DNA of 64,000 nucleotides from Bacteroidota bacterium (GCA_016717325.1 JADKFV010000006.1:1-64000), one strand, 5' to 3'; shown: positions 9,688-20,501, counted from the first letter of the stretch. Notes: generated by a model not told the origin, from the letters alone. Numbers and translations: made by a program.

Positions 9688-10434
9688 TTAATAAACATGC
9701 TGCCCGCCATTGATGCTATAATTTGCACCGGTAATAAAATTTGTTTTTTCCGATGCGAGGAACGAAACAAGATGCGCCACTTCTTCGGTGCCGCCTAATC
9801 GCCCCATTGGTATTTGCGATACAATTTGTTCGCGCACTTTTTCGGCTACTGCCATTACCATATCGGTGCCAATATAACCGGGAGAAATAGTATTTACCGT
9901 AACGCCATATTTTGCAACTTCCATAGCCAATGTTTTTGTAAACCCGTGCATGCCCGCTTTGGCAGCGCTGTAATTGGCTTGTCCAAATTGTCCACGCTGT
10001 CCGTTTACCGATGATATATTTATTATGCGGCCATACTTGCGCTCCATCATTCCATTTATAACATGACGTGTGCAATTAAACACGCTTGTAAGGTTGGTCG
10101 CAATTACAGCATCCCAATCTTCTTTACTCATTTTCGAAAAACGTATGTCGCGGGTTATCCCTGCATTATTCACAAGTGTATCAATAGGGCCAACTTCGGC
10201 TTCTATTTTTGCAATCATTGCCCCCACCGAATCGTAGTCGGTAACATCGCCTTCGTACATATCAATTACAAAACCTTCGGCATTTATTTTTGCCTGCCAC
10301 TCATCGGCCTTTTGCTTATTGCGATAGTTTGCAATAACATGAAATCCATCTGTGTACAATTCTTTACACATGGCTGTGCCAAGCCCACCAGTTGCACCGG
10401 TTACAAGCACAATTCTTTTCGATTGCTTATCCAT
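9688..10434 (-). CDS. phbB: Acetoacetyl-CoA reductase (SDR family, PhbB/FabG-like)
   Basis: NADPH-dependent reductase of the classical short-chain dehydrogenase family, 248 residues. The cofactor motif TGATGGLG is at 12-19, NNAG at 89-92, catalytic Ser at 141/142 (NISSVNGQRGQFGQ) and the YxxxK pair at Tyr155/Lys159 (ANYSAAKAGMHGFT). The phrase SVNGQRGQFGQ...NYSAAKAGMHGFTK is the characteristic stretch of acetoacetyl-CoA reductases, which make (R)-3-hydroxybutyryl-CoA; a FabG role in fatty acid synthesis is the main alternative. No polyhydroxybutyrate synthase is visible nearby. The downstream neighbour is convergent across the 9652 palindrome. Confidence 0.85.
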   Translation of the reverse strand: MDKQSKRIVLVTGATGGLGTAMCKELYTDGFHVIANYRNKQKADEWQAKINAEGFVIDMYEGDVTDYDSVGAMIAKIEAEVGPIDTLVNNAGITRDIRFSKMSKEDWDAVIATNLTSVFNCTRHVINGMMERKYGRIINISSVNGQRGQFGQANYSAAKAGMHGFTKTLAMEVAKYGVTVNTISPGYIGTDMVMAVAEKVREQIVSQIPMGRLGGTEEVAHLVSFLASEKTNFITGANYSINGGQHVY

Positions 10435-10477
10435 AAAATAATTTTAAAAAAATTAAGAAATAAATTATCCTTTATAA

Positions 10478-10987
10478 TCAGTCAGGAAATTTTATAAACT
10501 GGCAAAGAATGCCACCCATCAGCATAAGAGAAATTGCCCAAAAGCCCACATTGATAAAAATGTACTTAAAACTTTTTCTTTCGAACAATGCATTGACGCC
10601 CATAACAGGCATTACAAAAAATAAAGTGAGTATAAAGCCATGCAACATGCCATGCTTAAATGTGCGAAAATTTTGGCCGTACTTAGTCATAAAATCATTA
10701 TAATATATCCCAATTGCAGAATTAGAATCACCAAAACCTTGCTCATTTAATAAAGTTGACATTACACCAAATTGATGTATTACCATTGGTTGTAAAACGA
10801 ATGCCAGCATAAAACTGAACAAAAACGAAACGCCAAAAATAACACCCATGTTACCGCTTTTAATTTTTTCTTCGGTCATGCCTGCGGCATTCATCCAGGC
10901 TGTGCCCAGTGTTTTTGGATTGTAATAAATAAAACCAACAATCATTGGTACCAAAGCGGCAAGCGCAATGTAAACTAAGTTCATCAT
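10478..10987 (-). CDS. DUF1761 family membrane protein
   Basis: Four-helix inner-membrane protein of 169 residues matching the DUF1761 pattern: MVGFIYYNPKTLGTAWM-like N-terminus (here VPMIVGFIYYNPKTLGTAWM), then MTEEKIKSGNMGVIFG, HGMLHGFILTLFFVMPVMGV and a C-terminal FWAISLMLMGGILCQF helix. No biochemical function is established for the family. It lies 43 bp upstream of the reductase gene on the same strand and could be co-transcribed with it. Confidence 0.8.
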   Translation of the reverse strand: MMNLVYIALAALVPMIVGFIYYNPKTLGTAWMNAAGMTEEKIKSGNMGVIFGVSFLFSFMLAFVLQPMVIHQFGVMSTLLNEQGFGDSNSAIGIYYNDFMTKYGQNFRTFKHGMLHGFILTLFFVMPVMGVNALFERKSFKYIFINVGFWAISLMLMGGILCQFIKFPD

Positions 10988-11071
10988 ATTTTTTTGTTTT
11001 AGAGGTTAAGAGCAAGGAGACAATTATTGAGAGCAAACATAAATAAATATGTTATTCTTCAAACAAATAAA

Positions 11072-13500
11072 TTAAAAATCTATTTTGTAATAAAACAATG
11101 GCAAAAATCCAAGTTGATATTCTTCGCGCAATGGCGATTGATTAGATGCATTGTCGACCGGAACATAAGTAAGGCCAAGAACATTTTTTGTATTCAAAAT
11201 ATTTACAAGGTCGAGCGCAATTTCGTGTGTGAATTTTTTCGTATTTACTTTTATTCCTAATTTAAAATCGAGGCGAAAATAATCTTTAAACTTTTTTACG
11301 TTACGCAACGAATCTATCACCACCAGTTCGCCAGCAAGGTTTGATGCATGAACATCGGCCGGGGTATAGCGCTGACCTCCGGCCCATGTTACTTTGGCTC
11401 CGGTAGTAAGTGTGGTGCGGTTTTTTTTGCCAAGTTTATACTCGCGTGCTGCCAGTGCATTTACTATAAAATTACCATTGAAATCGGTATTGCGCTTCTC
11501 ACCATCGCTTCCTTTGTAGGTGGAATTATACAGTGACGAAGTAAACAGAAAGAAAAAATTTCGGTTAAAAAACGTTCCAGTGTAAATTCTATTCCATAGT
11601 TTTCGCCTGCCCCGGCATTTACAAGCGAATCGGGAAAAATTCTTGAAAACGATGCACCCTGATTTAATATACTGTAAGAAGAATTTTTTATTTCTACAGG
11701 AATATTCGAAAGCGACTGATAGTACGTTTCAATTTTTATGCGTGAATATTTGTTCAAAGAATAATCGTATCCCAACACAATATGTTGGCTGTTAAAAAAC
11801 TTCAAATCATTATTGAGCATGTTATATTTTCCGGCTGAGTCTTTACGATGAGCAAAATAAATATAGTCGGGCAACATTTGACTATGCATACCATAACCTG
11901 CGCTCACCGTACTTTTTTCCGATACTTGCCAGTTGATTCCTACTCGTGGTTCTATTGCTTTCGAGTTTTCATTTATGGTTAATAACTGTGCATGTATACC
12001 CCCGTTAATTGAAAGTACATCGGTAATTTTATATTTGTATTGTATGTATGGTTGCACCAAAAAAGCATCGCCATTATAATCCAGTCTGTTATCCCACACA
12101 TTTATTTTTTCGAGATAGTTGCTGTCGGCCATATTGAAATTAAAACGATCGACATTGATGCCGGCTTTAATAATATGCTGTAATTTAATTCGTGTATTAA
12201 TAAACCATGCCAGCGATGTTTTCTGTGTAGCAAATTTATAATTCAATTTGGGTAATAAAGTATCGACACTAAAATCGGGATTGCGTATTACCAATTCGTG
12301 ATAAGCATGTGCACCTGCAAGCTGATGGCTCAATACCGTTTTCATGTAAGTGTTTTTACCCAAAGGTAAAGTGTGTGACACTCCGCCAACAAAAGTAGAA
12401 GAACCAAAATATTGATCGCGATCTTTATCGCCATAAATTTCTTCGGTGGGTTCGGTTTTATCACTTACCAAAATTTCGATATCGCTTTTACCACCCACTC
12501 CAAATATTGTAAAATTACCTGCCCGCTTTGTTGGCAAATTTATTTTGATTGTTCCATCCTGATATTTGGGCACTGCAGAAGTTCCAATTGGAATGCTCAA
12601 TGCACTAAATACCTGAAAAGTGGAATACCTGTATGTAGCCAGATAGGAACTGCCATTTGTGCGCGATATGGGACCTTCGGCTAATAATTCTGTTCCTAAA
12701 AAACCAAGCTGTGCTGTAAACTCATGGTGCTCGTTATTTCCATTGCGCAATCGCAAATCGAACACTCCGGCTATGGCATTTCCATATTCTGCAGGAAATG
12801 CTCCCGTCATAAAATCACTATTGGCAAATGTTTTACTATTTAATAAATTGATGGCACTTCCTGTAGTTCCGGGAACAGCAAAGTGATTTGGATTCACTAT
12901 GTCTACACCATCCAGTTTCCACAACACGCCCCAGGGCGAGTTACCGCGAATGACAATATCGTTGCGCGAATCATCGCCTCCCTGCACACCGGCAAAATTC
13001 GATGCCATGCGTGCAGCATCATCGCGGCTGCCGGCATAGCGTTGCGTTTCTTCCACAGTAAATGTTCGTGCACTTACTGTTGCCATTTCGTTTATCACAT
13101 CTGCTTTGCTTCCTGCCGAAACCGTTATTTCTTTTATGTCCATAATACGCGCTTGTAGTTCAACATTCAGCACCATTTCTTTCGCTGATGAAACTACAAT
13201 GTTGGACAACACTGTTTCTTTATAACCCAGACACCGGATGGCAATGCGATGACGACCAACAGCAACTTTTGCTATTTTGTAATTACCATCGTAATCCGTT
13301 ACGCCACCCAAAGTATTTGATGTACTGTCATCGGCAATAACTATAGTGGCACCAAACAAAGGTGTTTTTGTTTCTGCATCTATCACTTTGCCTTTTATAT
13401 TCTGTTCCAAGGTTGATTGTGCAACTATGCTTGTATACGTATGTAAAAGCAGAAGTGAAAAAAGTATTATCTTTGTTCTATTCAAAATTATCATTGTCAT
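11072..13500 (-). CDS. TonB-dependent receptor with CarboxypepD_reg domain, frame-broken
   Basis: Outer-membrane active transporter of about 809 residues. A signal peptide (IILFSLLLLHTYTSIVAQ) is followed by a carboxypeptidase-regulatory beta-sandwich (GKVIDAETKTPLFGATIVI, DYDGNYKIAKVAVGRHRIAI), a plug domain (NDIVIRGNSPWGVLWKLDGV, TGAFPAEYGNAIAGVFDLRL) and a long barrel. Near 11567-11572 a run of six A, expected to be seven, breaks the frame; adding one base restores RFFNRNFFFLFTSSLYNSTY and then YKGSDGEKRNTDFNGNF, the usual C-terminal barrel signature, and continues to TTGAKVTWAGGQRYTPAD and the last strands ending LPLFYYKIDF. No SusD partner is adjacent, so it is a siderophore-, vitamin- or peptide-type receptor rather than a Sus pair member; substrate unknown. 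Confidence 0.88.
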
Positions 13501-13528
13501 AGGTTGATTGAACTTTATCGTATATGGT

Positions 13529-13972
13529 TTACGAACTATGGTCGCTTATAATAACCCAGCGGCCATCAATATATTGCCAAATCAAAGTGTAGTATCCGCT
13601 TAAAGTATCTTTGGTACGAAGCAATTCCCATTTGCCAAACACATAAACATACTGCTCGCAAAGTGGTGTCATTTTCAAATTTGTAAATTGCAGTTTTCCC
13701 ATTGCTTCAGCATTGGGGTACGACTTTTTATAATTGGAAAGGGTTTGCTGCCATCCATATTGAGGACCCCTTTTTCCTACAAACTGAAGGCTATCCGATT
13801 TCCAGTAACAACTCATGTAGGCTTCTAAATTGCCGCTATTCCACGATGCCTGTTGCGATTGCATACATGCGCTTATTTCTGTTAACGCATTATTTTCGGC
13901 TTTAAAACCGGCATATATCAAAGTTGACAGTGCAGCAAATGCGACTATAAATATTTTAAATGTTGAATTCAT
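13529..13972 (-). CDS. NTF2-like/SnoaL-like secreted protein (DUF4440 type)
   Basis: A 147-residue protein with an N-terminal signal or anchor (FKIFIVAFAALSTLIYAGFK) and one cone-shaped NTF2-like domain: an opening helix with QASWNSGNLEAYMSCYW, then beta strands LQFVGKRG, LQFTNLKMTPLCEQYVYVFG and a closing LIWQYIDGRWVIISDHSS. Members bind small molecules or act as enzymes of varied function, and the fold alone does not tell which. It lies just upstream of the TonB receptor gene (28 bp) on the same strand, so joint expression is likely. Confidence 0.75.
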   Translation of the reverse strand: MNSTFKIFIVAFAALSTLIYAGFKAENNALTEISACMQSQQASWNSGNLEAYMSCYWKSDSLQFVGKRGPQYGWQQTLSNYKKSYPNAEAMGKLQFTNLKMTPLCEQYVYVFGKWELLRTKDTLSGYYTLIWQYIDGRWVIISDHSS

Positions 13973-14208
13973 ATTCGAAAAAATGATTTGATAAAACAGA
14001 AGTGTTCTTTGTTAGCAATGAAGTGACGTTTAAAAATAGTTGTGTATTCAATTTCGAAGAAACAAAAATATTTTTGTGCAGTAAAACTATCGGAAAAAAG
14101 CATACATCGTAAGAAATGAAAAAATATTTTCTCTCCAGTTATATATGTGACAAAAAAGCAATTGAAATCGCCTTGTATAAAAAATCGATGGAGAAAAAAA
14201 CCGATTGC

Positions 14209-17200
14209 TTAGTTGTTTATTTTTGCTTTTGTTTCTTCTTCAATGGCCTGTAAAAGATCGATAAGTTTTTTAAAATCGAAAGGCTTCGAAAAATAAAAAT
14301 CCATTCCAGAATCAAAACATTTTTGTTTGTCTTGTTCCAGCGCATTTGCTGTTATGGCAATTATGGTGCTTCTTCTGCGCATCTCTATCTCAGTATTTCG
14401 TATTGCAAGCGATGCATCCCATCCATCCATTTCGGGCATATTGATGTCCATAAAAATTACAGGATAATATGTTTTGGTAGCCATAGTAACAGCCTCTACA
14501 CCATTGTAAGCGATGTCGCATTGGTATCCATGATTGGCTAATAATTTTGATAGTATCATGCAATTGGTGGGCACATCATCCACTATCAAATATTTTGGTG
14601 CTGCAGGTTGTGTTGTGTTTTGAATAACAGGTGCCCTGAATAAAGACAAGTCGTTGAGGCGTGAAACTTTATTGGACACATATTTAAAAAATGCGCGGTA
14701 ACGCAAAGGCAACGAATATTTATCGGTATATGCAGTATAATTGTTTGGCTGATTGCGGGCATCAAAATTTAACACCATCATTCCCTGCAATACTTTTGTG
14801 TTATGGGCAAACCAGGTAGAAATAACTTCGTTGCTTTCAATATCGTTCTGATGTATGATGATTGGTTGATTCACAAATGAATCGATGTTTGAAACAAAAT
14901 TTTGCCATGAAATATATTGAGCGTTGATGCCATATTTTTTTGCTTCGTTCATGATGTTTTGTATAGCAACATTTTGTGTTTCCATTGCAAACAATGGTGT
15001 GTTGTTTAATTGCTGCATCAATGATTTCTGGTCGATAATAAATTTATTAAACTCTGCATAATCGTTCGATTCATGACATGGCATATTGAGAGTAAATACG
15101 GAGCCCTTTCCAGATTCACTTACTACAGAAATATCGCCATTCATTAGTGATGCAAGGCGTTTGGAGATTGCAAGTCCTAACCCGGTGCCACCTCTACTTA
15201 CTCCTTTGTGGGCCTTTATCTGTGTGAAAGAGTTAAATAATGTTCCTATGTTTTCGGTCGATATTCCAATGCCGCTATCGCGCACCATGAATTGTAAATC
15301 TTTGCCCGATTCATTTACCTTCACATTTAATGCTACAAATCCTGTGTCGGTAAATTTAATTCCATTGCTCAACAGGTTTAGCAATATTTGCTTGAGGCGT
15401 ATGCTATCGCTATAAATTGCTGTCGGCACTTTTTCGTCAATGTAGTAGGTAAAATCAATTTGTTTTTCAACTGCCTTCGATGAAATTATTTCAAACACTT
15501 CTTCTATTAGCTGAGGCAGATAAACAGACTCTTCGGCAAGTTCCATTTTGCCTGATTCTATTTTCGAAAAGTCGAGAATGTCGTTTATCAATGCCAGTAA
15601 TGTACGTCCGCTTTGCTGCAATCCATTAATAAACTCCTGTTGCTCATCATCGAGTGGAGTGTGTTGCATCAAGTCGGCAAGTCCAATAATTCCATTGAGG
15701 GGAGTTCTTATTTCATGACTCATAGATGCCAGGAATGCGCTTTTTGTTGCAGTTGCAGTTTCAGCAATTTCTTTCGATTTTATTAAAACCTGTTGGGTAT
15801 TTTTCATGTCGGTAATATCATGAAACATATTTACCATATAAACTTCACCAGCGGCAGGGGCATCAATAAATACACGGTTAATCTGCAAAAATCGTTGTTC
15901 ATTATTAATGAATGCCGAGCTTTCGAATCCTTTATGTGCTTCTTTTTCATTAAAAATTTCGGTGTACCGATCCATGGTAAGAGGCACATCCATTTTAAAA
16001 TCGGCCGATAATTTTTCTACCGTGCTTTTTGTTATTTCCTGTTGTGTGAGCCCTGTCAATTTGCAAAAGGCATCGTTTGCATTTATTATTTTCCCAAATT
16101 TATCGGTAATCAATATTCCATCATTCGAATGTTCTAATATACTGCGTAACCTGTTTTCGGAAGACTGCAAATTGTGTGTTCTTTCATTTACCATTTCTTG
16201 CAAAACACTGGCATTCCGTTTTTGCTGCAAATATTTTAGCAAAGGATATATGATAGAGGTGGCAGCAATAAATACCAGGATGAAAAACCACCATCGTGTA
16301 TAAAACGCTCTGTTAATTGTTATTTGGCTTGATGTTACATCATCGCTCCATTGGCCGTTGTCACCTTTAGCACGAATTTTTAAAAAGTAGTTGCCCGAAG
16401 GTAAATTAGTATAACGAATGTTGCGTAAATCGGCTTTGGGAAGTGTGAACCAATCTTTATCAAACCCAACGAGTTTTACCTGTACCTGATTGCGTTTTTC
16501 GTTTGTAAGCGATATGGCATTGAAGTGAAAAGTTAGACTGTTATTACTGTAATTTATAGCAAAGTCGTGCTCAAGACCATAAGTTTCGCCAATAGAATTT
16601 TCTACATTCAATAAATTTATAATCGGCTTTTGAAGGTTGTTCAAATTGTATTCCTGGTCGTAACATGAAACTCCTGCATTTGTACCTATCCATAAACGGC
16701 CTTTATTATCGAGACAAATTGCCGAGCGATTTGTTTCGCGGCCCGACAATCCATTCTCGGTTGAATAAGGCCAGGCATGATATCGGTTTAGTTTCCACAC
16801 TCCGTCATTGGTGCCTATCCACAGATTATTTTTATTATCTTTTTGAATAAAATAAACCGGCAGCGTATTTAAAAATTCATGGTGTTTGAATCGTGTTGCT
16901 TTATTATTGTGATAAACAAACAATCCCAACGTATTGCCTATGATTATATTTCCACTACCATCATCTACAAGGCAATATGCCGAAACGTTATCGCTTTTAT
17001 TCTCAAACAGCAGTGGTTGTGTTTTTCCATTTTGTCTGCAAAATACCCCTTGGGTAGTAGCAATGTAATACTCACCGGCTTTGCCAAAAAATAGTTTACG
17101 CACATATTGCGGTGAAGTAAAAATCTCTTCCTGAAAAATCAATTTTCCATTTATCAATTTATACATTGATGAGGAACCCACTGCAATTGCAGTACCCTGA

Positions 17201-18540
17201 GCATCGGTTGTGAGCGAAGTAATCTCTTCGGGATAATTGCTAAAAGGTATTACTACACTGTACCCCTCATTGGGCATCAACTTGCAAATACCCAACTGCC
17301 CGGCAATAAAATAAACCTGGCCTTTGTTATCTTTTATTGCATCGCCAATTCTATTACTACTCAATGGCTGGTTGCCAATCGAAGCAAACTCATGTGTGGT
17401 TATTTTACCATTATTAAAAATGTAATAGCCATATTTTGAGCCGAAAAAAAACTTTTCATTTTCGAGTTGAATGATGCTCGATACTTCGTTGTCGTTATTG
17501 TTTACCGGAGGAAAATAATTTACAAAATTGAAAGAATTTATTTTACCTACACCACGTTGCGAAGTGAACCATAAATTATTTTCACGATCAAAAATCATAT
17601 CGGTAAACCATGTGATAGTTTCCTGATCGCGCAACGAAAAATTGAAAATCTTTTTTGTCGATTTTTCGAGGTAATAACAACTCAAGTGAGTAGAAATAAA
17701 AACCCTGTTATTACCATCGCCCAAAATGAGATCATCGCCCGAGTCATAATTTTGAATAAAATTGAGCGAATTATTTATACATGTAAATCTATCATTCTCG
17801 ATATAGCCTACCCAGGTGTTGCCAAACATCCAAGTAGTTGTATTGCCTTTTGTACTGGATGGTTCATCAGTCATTCCTCTCACAGGAAGAAACGAAGGAG
17901 GTATAATAGCATTTATATTAAATTGCAGTTTGCCATTGCTCCATTCATACAATCGCGCTTCGGTGCAAAAAACAACACTGCTTTTGTATATTGCAATATT
18001 GAGAATTCGCTCACCTGCATATCCGTTGGTTTTGTTGTAAGTGTACCAATTGTTTTGATAATTAACACGAAAACTGGTAGCTGTAGAATAAGCAATCACC
18101 ATTTTACCGTTAATATTTGCTGCAAAAGATTTGGAAATAGCTGCAAAGGCGCAAGTATCGGGTTGGCTTATTTTTATGGATGAATAAATCTTGCCATCAT
18201 ATTTAATGATATCGATATTATCATTTTTCGGGAAAAAATAAATGTTGCCATTTTTATCATGTTCCAGATGTTCGTACTCGCGGGCATCTATGGTGTCGGC
18301 AATATGTTTTACGGTTGTCCACTCGGTGCCATCAAAAAAGGCAAGCCCGTTAGAAGTGCTTACCCACAAACGCCCATTAGCATCCTGTGCCAATTCATTT
18401 GACACATAGGACGGCAAGCCGGGCGATTCGTTGTACGATTTGTACTTATACGTTTGACCAAATAATGATATGGACGAACAAAAAGTCAGCAAACAAAAAG
18501 AAACAACTAAAACACCTATTGATTGGGGAGTCAATCGCAT
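14209..18540 (-). CDS. Hybrid two-component sensor kinase (Reg_prop/Y_Y_Y-PAS-HisKA-HATPase-REC)
   Basis: A 1443-residue membrane sensor. Residues 1-30 are a signal sequence. About 30-660 are Reg_prop beta-propeller blades (for example DANGRLWVSTSNGLAFFDG, DNKNNLWIGTNDGVWKLNR, DNKGRLWIGTNAGVSCYD). A Y_Y_Y domain follows at about 690-755, then a membrane helix (WWFFILVFIAATSIIYPLL), a PAS domain (SILEHSNDGILITDKFGKII), HisKA with phosphoacceptor His942 (SHEIRTPLNGIIGLADLM), HATPase (LLNLLSNGIKFTDTG, GGTGLGLAIS) and a C-terminal receiver with Asp1365 (FMDINMPEMDG). It ends after the receiver with no AraC-type HTH, unlike the common hybrid HTCS regulators of this phylum, so output must pass to another protein. 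Phosphotransfer chemistry is family knowledge; the ligand is unknown. Confidence 0.93.
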   Translation of the reverse strand: MRLTPQSIGVLVVSFCLLTFCSSISLFGQTYKYKSYNESPGLPSYVSNELAQDANGRLWVSTSNGLAFFDGTEWTTVKHIADTIDAREYEHLEHDKNGNIYFFPKNDNIDIIKYDGKIYSSIKISQPDTCAFAAISKSFAANINGKMVIAYSTATSFRVNYQNNWYTYNKTNGYAGERILNIAIYKSSVVFCTEARLYEWSNGKLQFNINAIIPPSFLPVRGMTDEPSSTKGNTTTWMFGNTWVGYIENDRFTCINNSLNFIQNYDSGDDLILGDGNNRVFISTHLSCYYLEKSTKKIFNFSLRDQETITWFTDMIFDRENNLWFTSQRGVGKINSFNFVNYFPPVNNNDNEVSSIIQLENEKFFFGSKYGYYIFNNGKITTHEFASIGNQPLSSNRIGDAIKDNKGQVYFIAGQLGICKLMPNEGYSVVIPFSNYPEEITSLTTDAQGTAIAVGSSSMYKLINGKLIFQEEIFTSPQYVRKLFFGKAGEYYIATTQGVFCRQNGKTQPLLFENKSDNVSAYCLVDDGSGNIIIGNTLGLFVYHNNKATRFKHHEFLNTLPVYFIQKDNKNNLWIGTNDGVWKLNRYHAWPYSTENGLSGRETNRSAICLDNKGRLWIGTNAGVSCYDQEYNLNNLQKPIINLLNVENSIGETYGLEHDFAINYSNNSLTFHFNAISLTNEKRNQVQVKLVGFDKDWFTLPKADLRNIRYTNLPSGNYFLKIRAKGDNGQWSDDVTSSQITINRAFYTRWWFFILVFIAATSIIYPLLKYLQQKRNASVLQEMVNERTHNLQSSENRLRSILEHSNDGILITDKFGKIINANDAFCKLTGLTQQEITKSTVEKLSADFKMDVPLTMDRYTEIFNEKEAHKGFESSAFINNEQRFLQINRVFIDAPAAGEVYMVNMFHDITDMKNTQQVLIKSKEIAETATATKSAFLASMSHEIRTPLNGIIGLADLMQHTPLDDEQQEFINGLQQSGRTLLALINDILDFSKIESGKMELAEESVYLPQLIEEVFEIISSKAVEKQIDFTYYIDEKVPTAIYSDSIRLKQILLNLLSNGIKFTDTGFVALNVKVNESGKDLQFMVRDSGIGISTENIGTLFNSFTQIKAHKGVSRGGTGLGLAISKRLASLMNGDISVVSESGKGSVFTLNMPCHESNDYAEFNKFIIDQKSLMQQLNNTPLFAMETQNVAIQNIMNEAKKYGINAQYISWQNFVSNIDSFVNQPIIIHQNDIESNEVISTWFAHNTKVLQGMMVLNFDARNQPNNYTAYTDKYSLPLRYRAFFKYVSNKVSRLNDLSLFRAPVIQNTTQPAAPKYLIVDDVPTNCMILSKLLANHGYQCDIAYNGVEAVTMATKTYYPVIFMDINMPEMDGWDASLAIRNTEIEMRRRSTIIAITANALEQDKQKCFDSGMDFYFSKPFDFKKLIDLLQAIEEETKAKINN

Positions 18541-18863
18541 AGTTCACAATGATAGCAATTTGTATGTTGATAAAAAAATTTTTTGCAGTGAAATAAAGCT
18601 ACCCTTTCCGATTTATTCCCTTCGGGTTGAAAATCAACGGGTTAAAAAAGTATTCCTTCTCTTTGATACTATTAAAAAAAAAGGGCAACACGCTAAAAAA
18701 ACTCAATATTCTATTATTCCTGTAGAAATATAAAGCATATTGTTTTGTAAACATTTTTTATCAAAAGCATTGCATGAGCATAAAAAAGGCTGCTTCCCGG
18801 GCTTATAAATAACCCTCTTTTCAGGAAGGATGATTTTTACACAATTAATAATAGTTTTGCAAC
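18541..18863. other. Intergenic region between divergent genes
   Basis: Shared upstream region of the hybrid kinase (minus) and the OMP/M23 frame (plus), 323 bp. No gene or clear terminator is seen. TAGTTTTG at 18852-18859 fits a -7 element but lies almost on the ATG, so it is probably chance or implies a near-leaderless transcript. Confidence 0.3.
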
Positions 18864-20501
18864 ATGATAAAAAAATGGCTGTTTTTATCCTTGACTCTTT
18901 TGGTGTTCCACCATTGGGGCATCTGTCAGGTAAGTATTCGTGACTCGTCTATCAATGTACTTTTAGTAGGGCTTGGCTATGGGCATTATTTGCCTGCGGG
19001 CGATATGGCCGATAGGTTTGGAAATAATTCTATGGTGGTGGGCAATGTTATGTTTAAAACAAAATCGCAATGGCTTTATGGTTTTGATGGTACATTTATT
19101 TTTAGCAATAATGTAAATCAAAAAGATTTATTCAAAAACATTGAAACTACCAAGGGCGGCATCATTGGCAGCGATGGAAAGTTGGCTGATGTGCGGAAAT
19201 ATGAACGTGGATATACCATAACATTTAATGGGGGATATTTATTTTCGAAAAAGAAGCCTAATCCCAATAGCGGGTTTGTGGCTGTGGCAGGTGTTGGCTT
19301 TATGCAACATAAAATTCGCATCGAAACTATTGGCAACACGGTGCCGGCTTTAAGCAAAGAATATCGCAAAGGATACGATAGGCTTTCCAATGGATTGGTA
19401 CTTCATCAGTATTTTGGTTACCAATATATGGGAAATAAACACTTGATAAATTTCTTTGCCGGTATTGATATCTTCGAAGGGTTTACAGCCGGCAGGCGAA
19501 GTTATAACTTCGACATTATGACGGCAGATAACAGTTCGCGTACCGATATTTTAATTGGTTTACGGGCAGGTTGGTATTTACCGCTTTATAAAAAGCACCC
19601 GAAAAAATATACTTCTATTAAACAACATAAAGTGGCCGAACCTCAAAAGAAAAAATTTATAAAACGTCTTCGTACTACCTTGCGTCTGGTAGTGATGAAC
19701 GATGATACGTTTGAAGAAAAATTTTCTTTACGACTCACACCGCTCAATGTGTTTGTTGTAATGGGAACTCTTATGCTTACCCTTATTACGCTTACTACTT
19801 ACCTTATAGCATTTACATCCTTGCGCGAATATATACCGGGCTATGCCGATGTGAGTATGAAACGTAAACTTGTAAACATGAGTTTGGCTACCGACTCGCT
19901 TGCACAAAAAATAGAAACTCAAAATAAATATTTAGCAAACCTAAATTTTATTGTAAGCGGAACTTTGCCGGTAGATAAAATTAAAGATACGGCTGCAACG
20001 GTAGCTATATACGACTCGATAAGGGTGTTACAAAAATCGACAGAGGATAGTTTATTGCGCATGAAAATAGAAGGGCAGGATAAATTTGATATTGCCATGG
20101 ATGGAGACGAAGGGTCACAAAGTGGTATTGCAGGTTTCTACTTTTTTACTCCTTTAAAAGGCACAATAACTTCGGTATTCGATACCAGAAAGAAGCATTA
20201 TGGTGTTGACATTGTTGCCCCGCCCGATGCTGTGATAAAGGCTGTGCTCGATGGTACAGTTATCGTTTCGGATTTCACTTCCGAAACAGGGCATACCTTA
20301 GCCATACAGCATCGCAACGATTTGATCTCTTTTTATAAGCACAACTCCGTATTGCTAAAAAAGCCGGGCGATTTTGTTAAAGCCGGTGATGTAATAGCTA
20401 TAATAGGCAACTCGGGCGAATTTACAACCGGGCCACATTTACATTTCGAACTGTGGTATAATGGCACAGCAGTAAACCCGGTTGACTACATAAAATTTTG
20501 A
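18864..20501 (+). CDS. Apparent fusion: outer-membrane-barrel-like protein joined to M23 metallopeptidase
   Basis: As read, one 545-residue frame. Residues 1-255 have a signal peptide (KKWLFLSLTLLVFHHWGICQ) and amphipathic barrel-like strands (VLLVGLGYGHYLPAGDMADR, ILIGLRAGWYLPLYK). Residues from about 257 are a complete inner-membrane M23 peptidase: basic RLVVMNDDTFEEKFSLRLTP, one membrane helix (VFVVMGTLMLTLITLTTYLI), a coiled linker, then the LytM domain with HYGVD and GPHLHFELW zinc-ligand motifs, which hydrolyses or helps remodel peptidoglycan. The two halves want different membranes. Adding one A to the six-A run 19602-19607 would end the first gene in a barrel-type KIYFY-stop (TAA 19619-19621) and let the peptidase start at GTG 19632, giving 289 residues, a normal family length. 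I therefore think these are two genes. Confidence 0.82.
   Translation: MIKKWLFLSLTLLVFHHWGICQVSIRDSSINVLLVGLGYGHYLPAGDMADRFGNNSMVVGNVMFKTKSQWLYGFDGTFIFSNNVNQKDLFKNIETTKGGIIGSDGKLADVRKYERGYTITFNGGYLFSKKKPNPNSGFVAVAGVGFMQHKIRIETIGNTVPALSKEYRKGYDRLSNGLVLHQYFGYQYMGNKHLINFFAGIDIFEGFTAGRRSYNFDIMTADNSSRTDILIGLRAGWYLPLYKKHPKKYTSIKQHKVAEPQKKKFIKRLRTTLRLVVMNDDTFEEKFSLRLTPLNVFVVMGTLMLTLITLTTYLIAFTSLREYIPGYADVSMKRKLVNMSLATDSLAQKIETQNKYLANLNFIVSGTLPVDKIKDTAATVAIYDSIRVLQKSTEDSLLRMKIEGQDKFDIAMDGDEGSQSGIAGFYFFTPLKGTITSVFDTRKKHYGVDIVAPPDAVIKAVLDGTVIVSDFTSETGHTLAIQHRNDLISFYKHNSVLLKKPGDFVKAGDVIAIIGNSGEFTTGPHLHFELWYNGTAVNPVDYIKF

Noticed and set aside
18864..20501. A new outer-membrane/peptidase fusion architecture
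   Set aside because: A single missing A explains it better, and the same type of break is frequent in this window.
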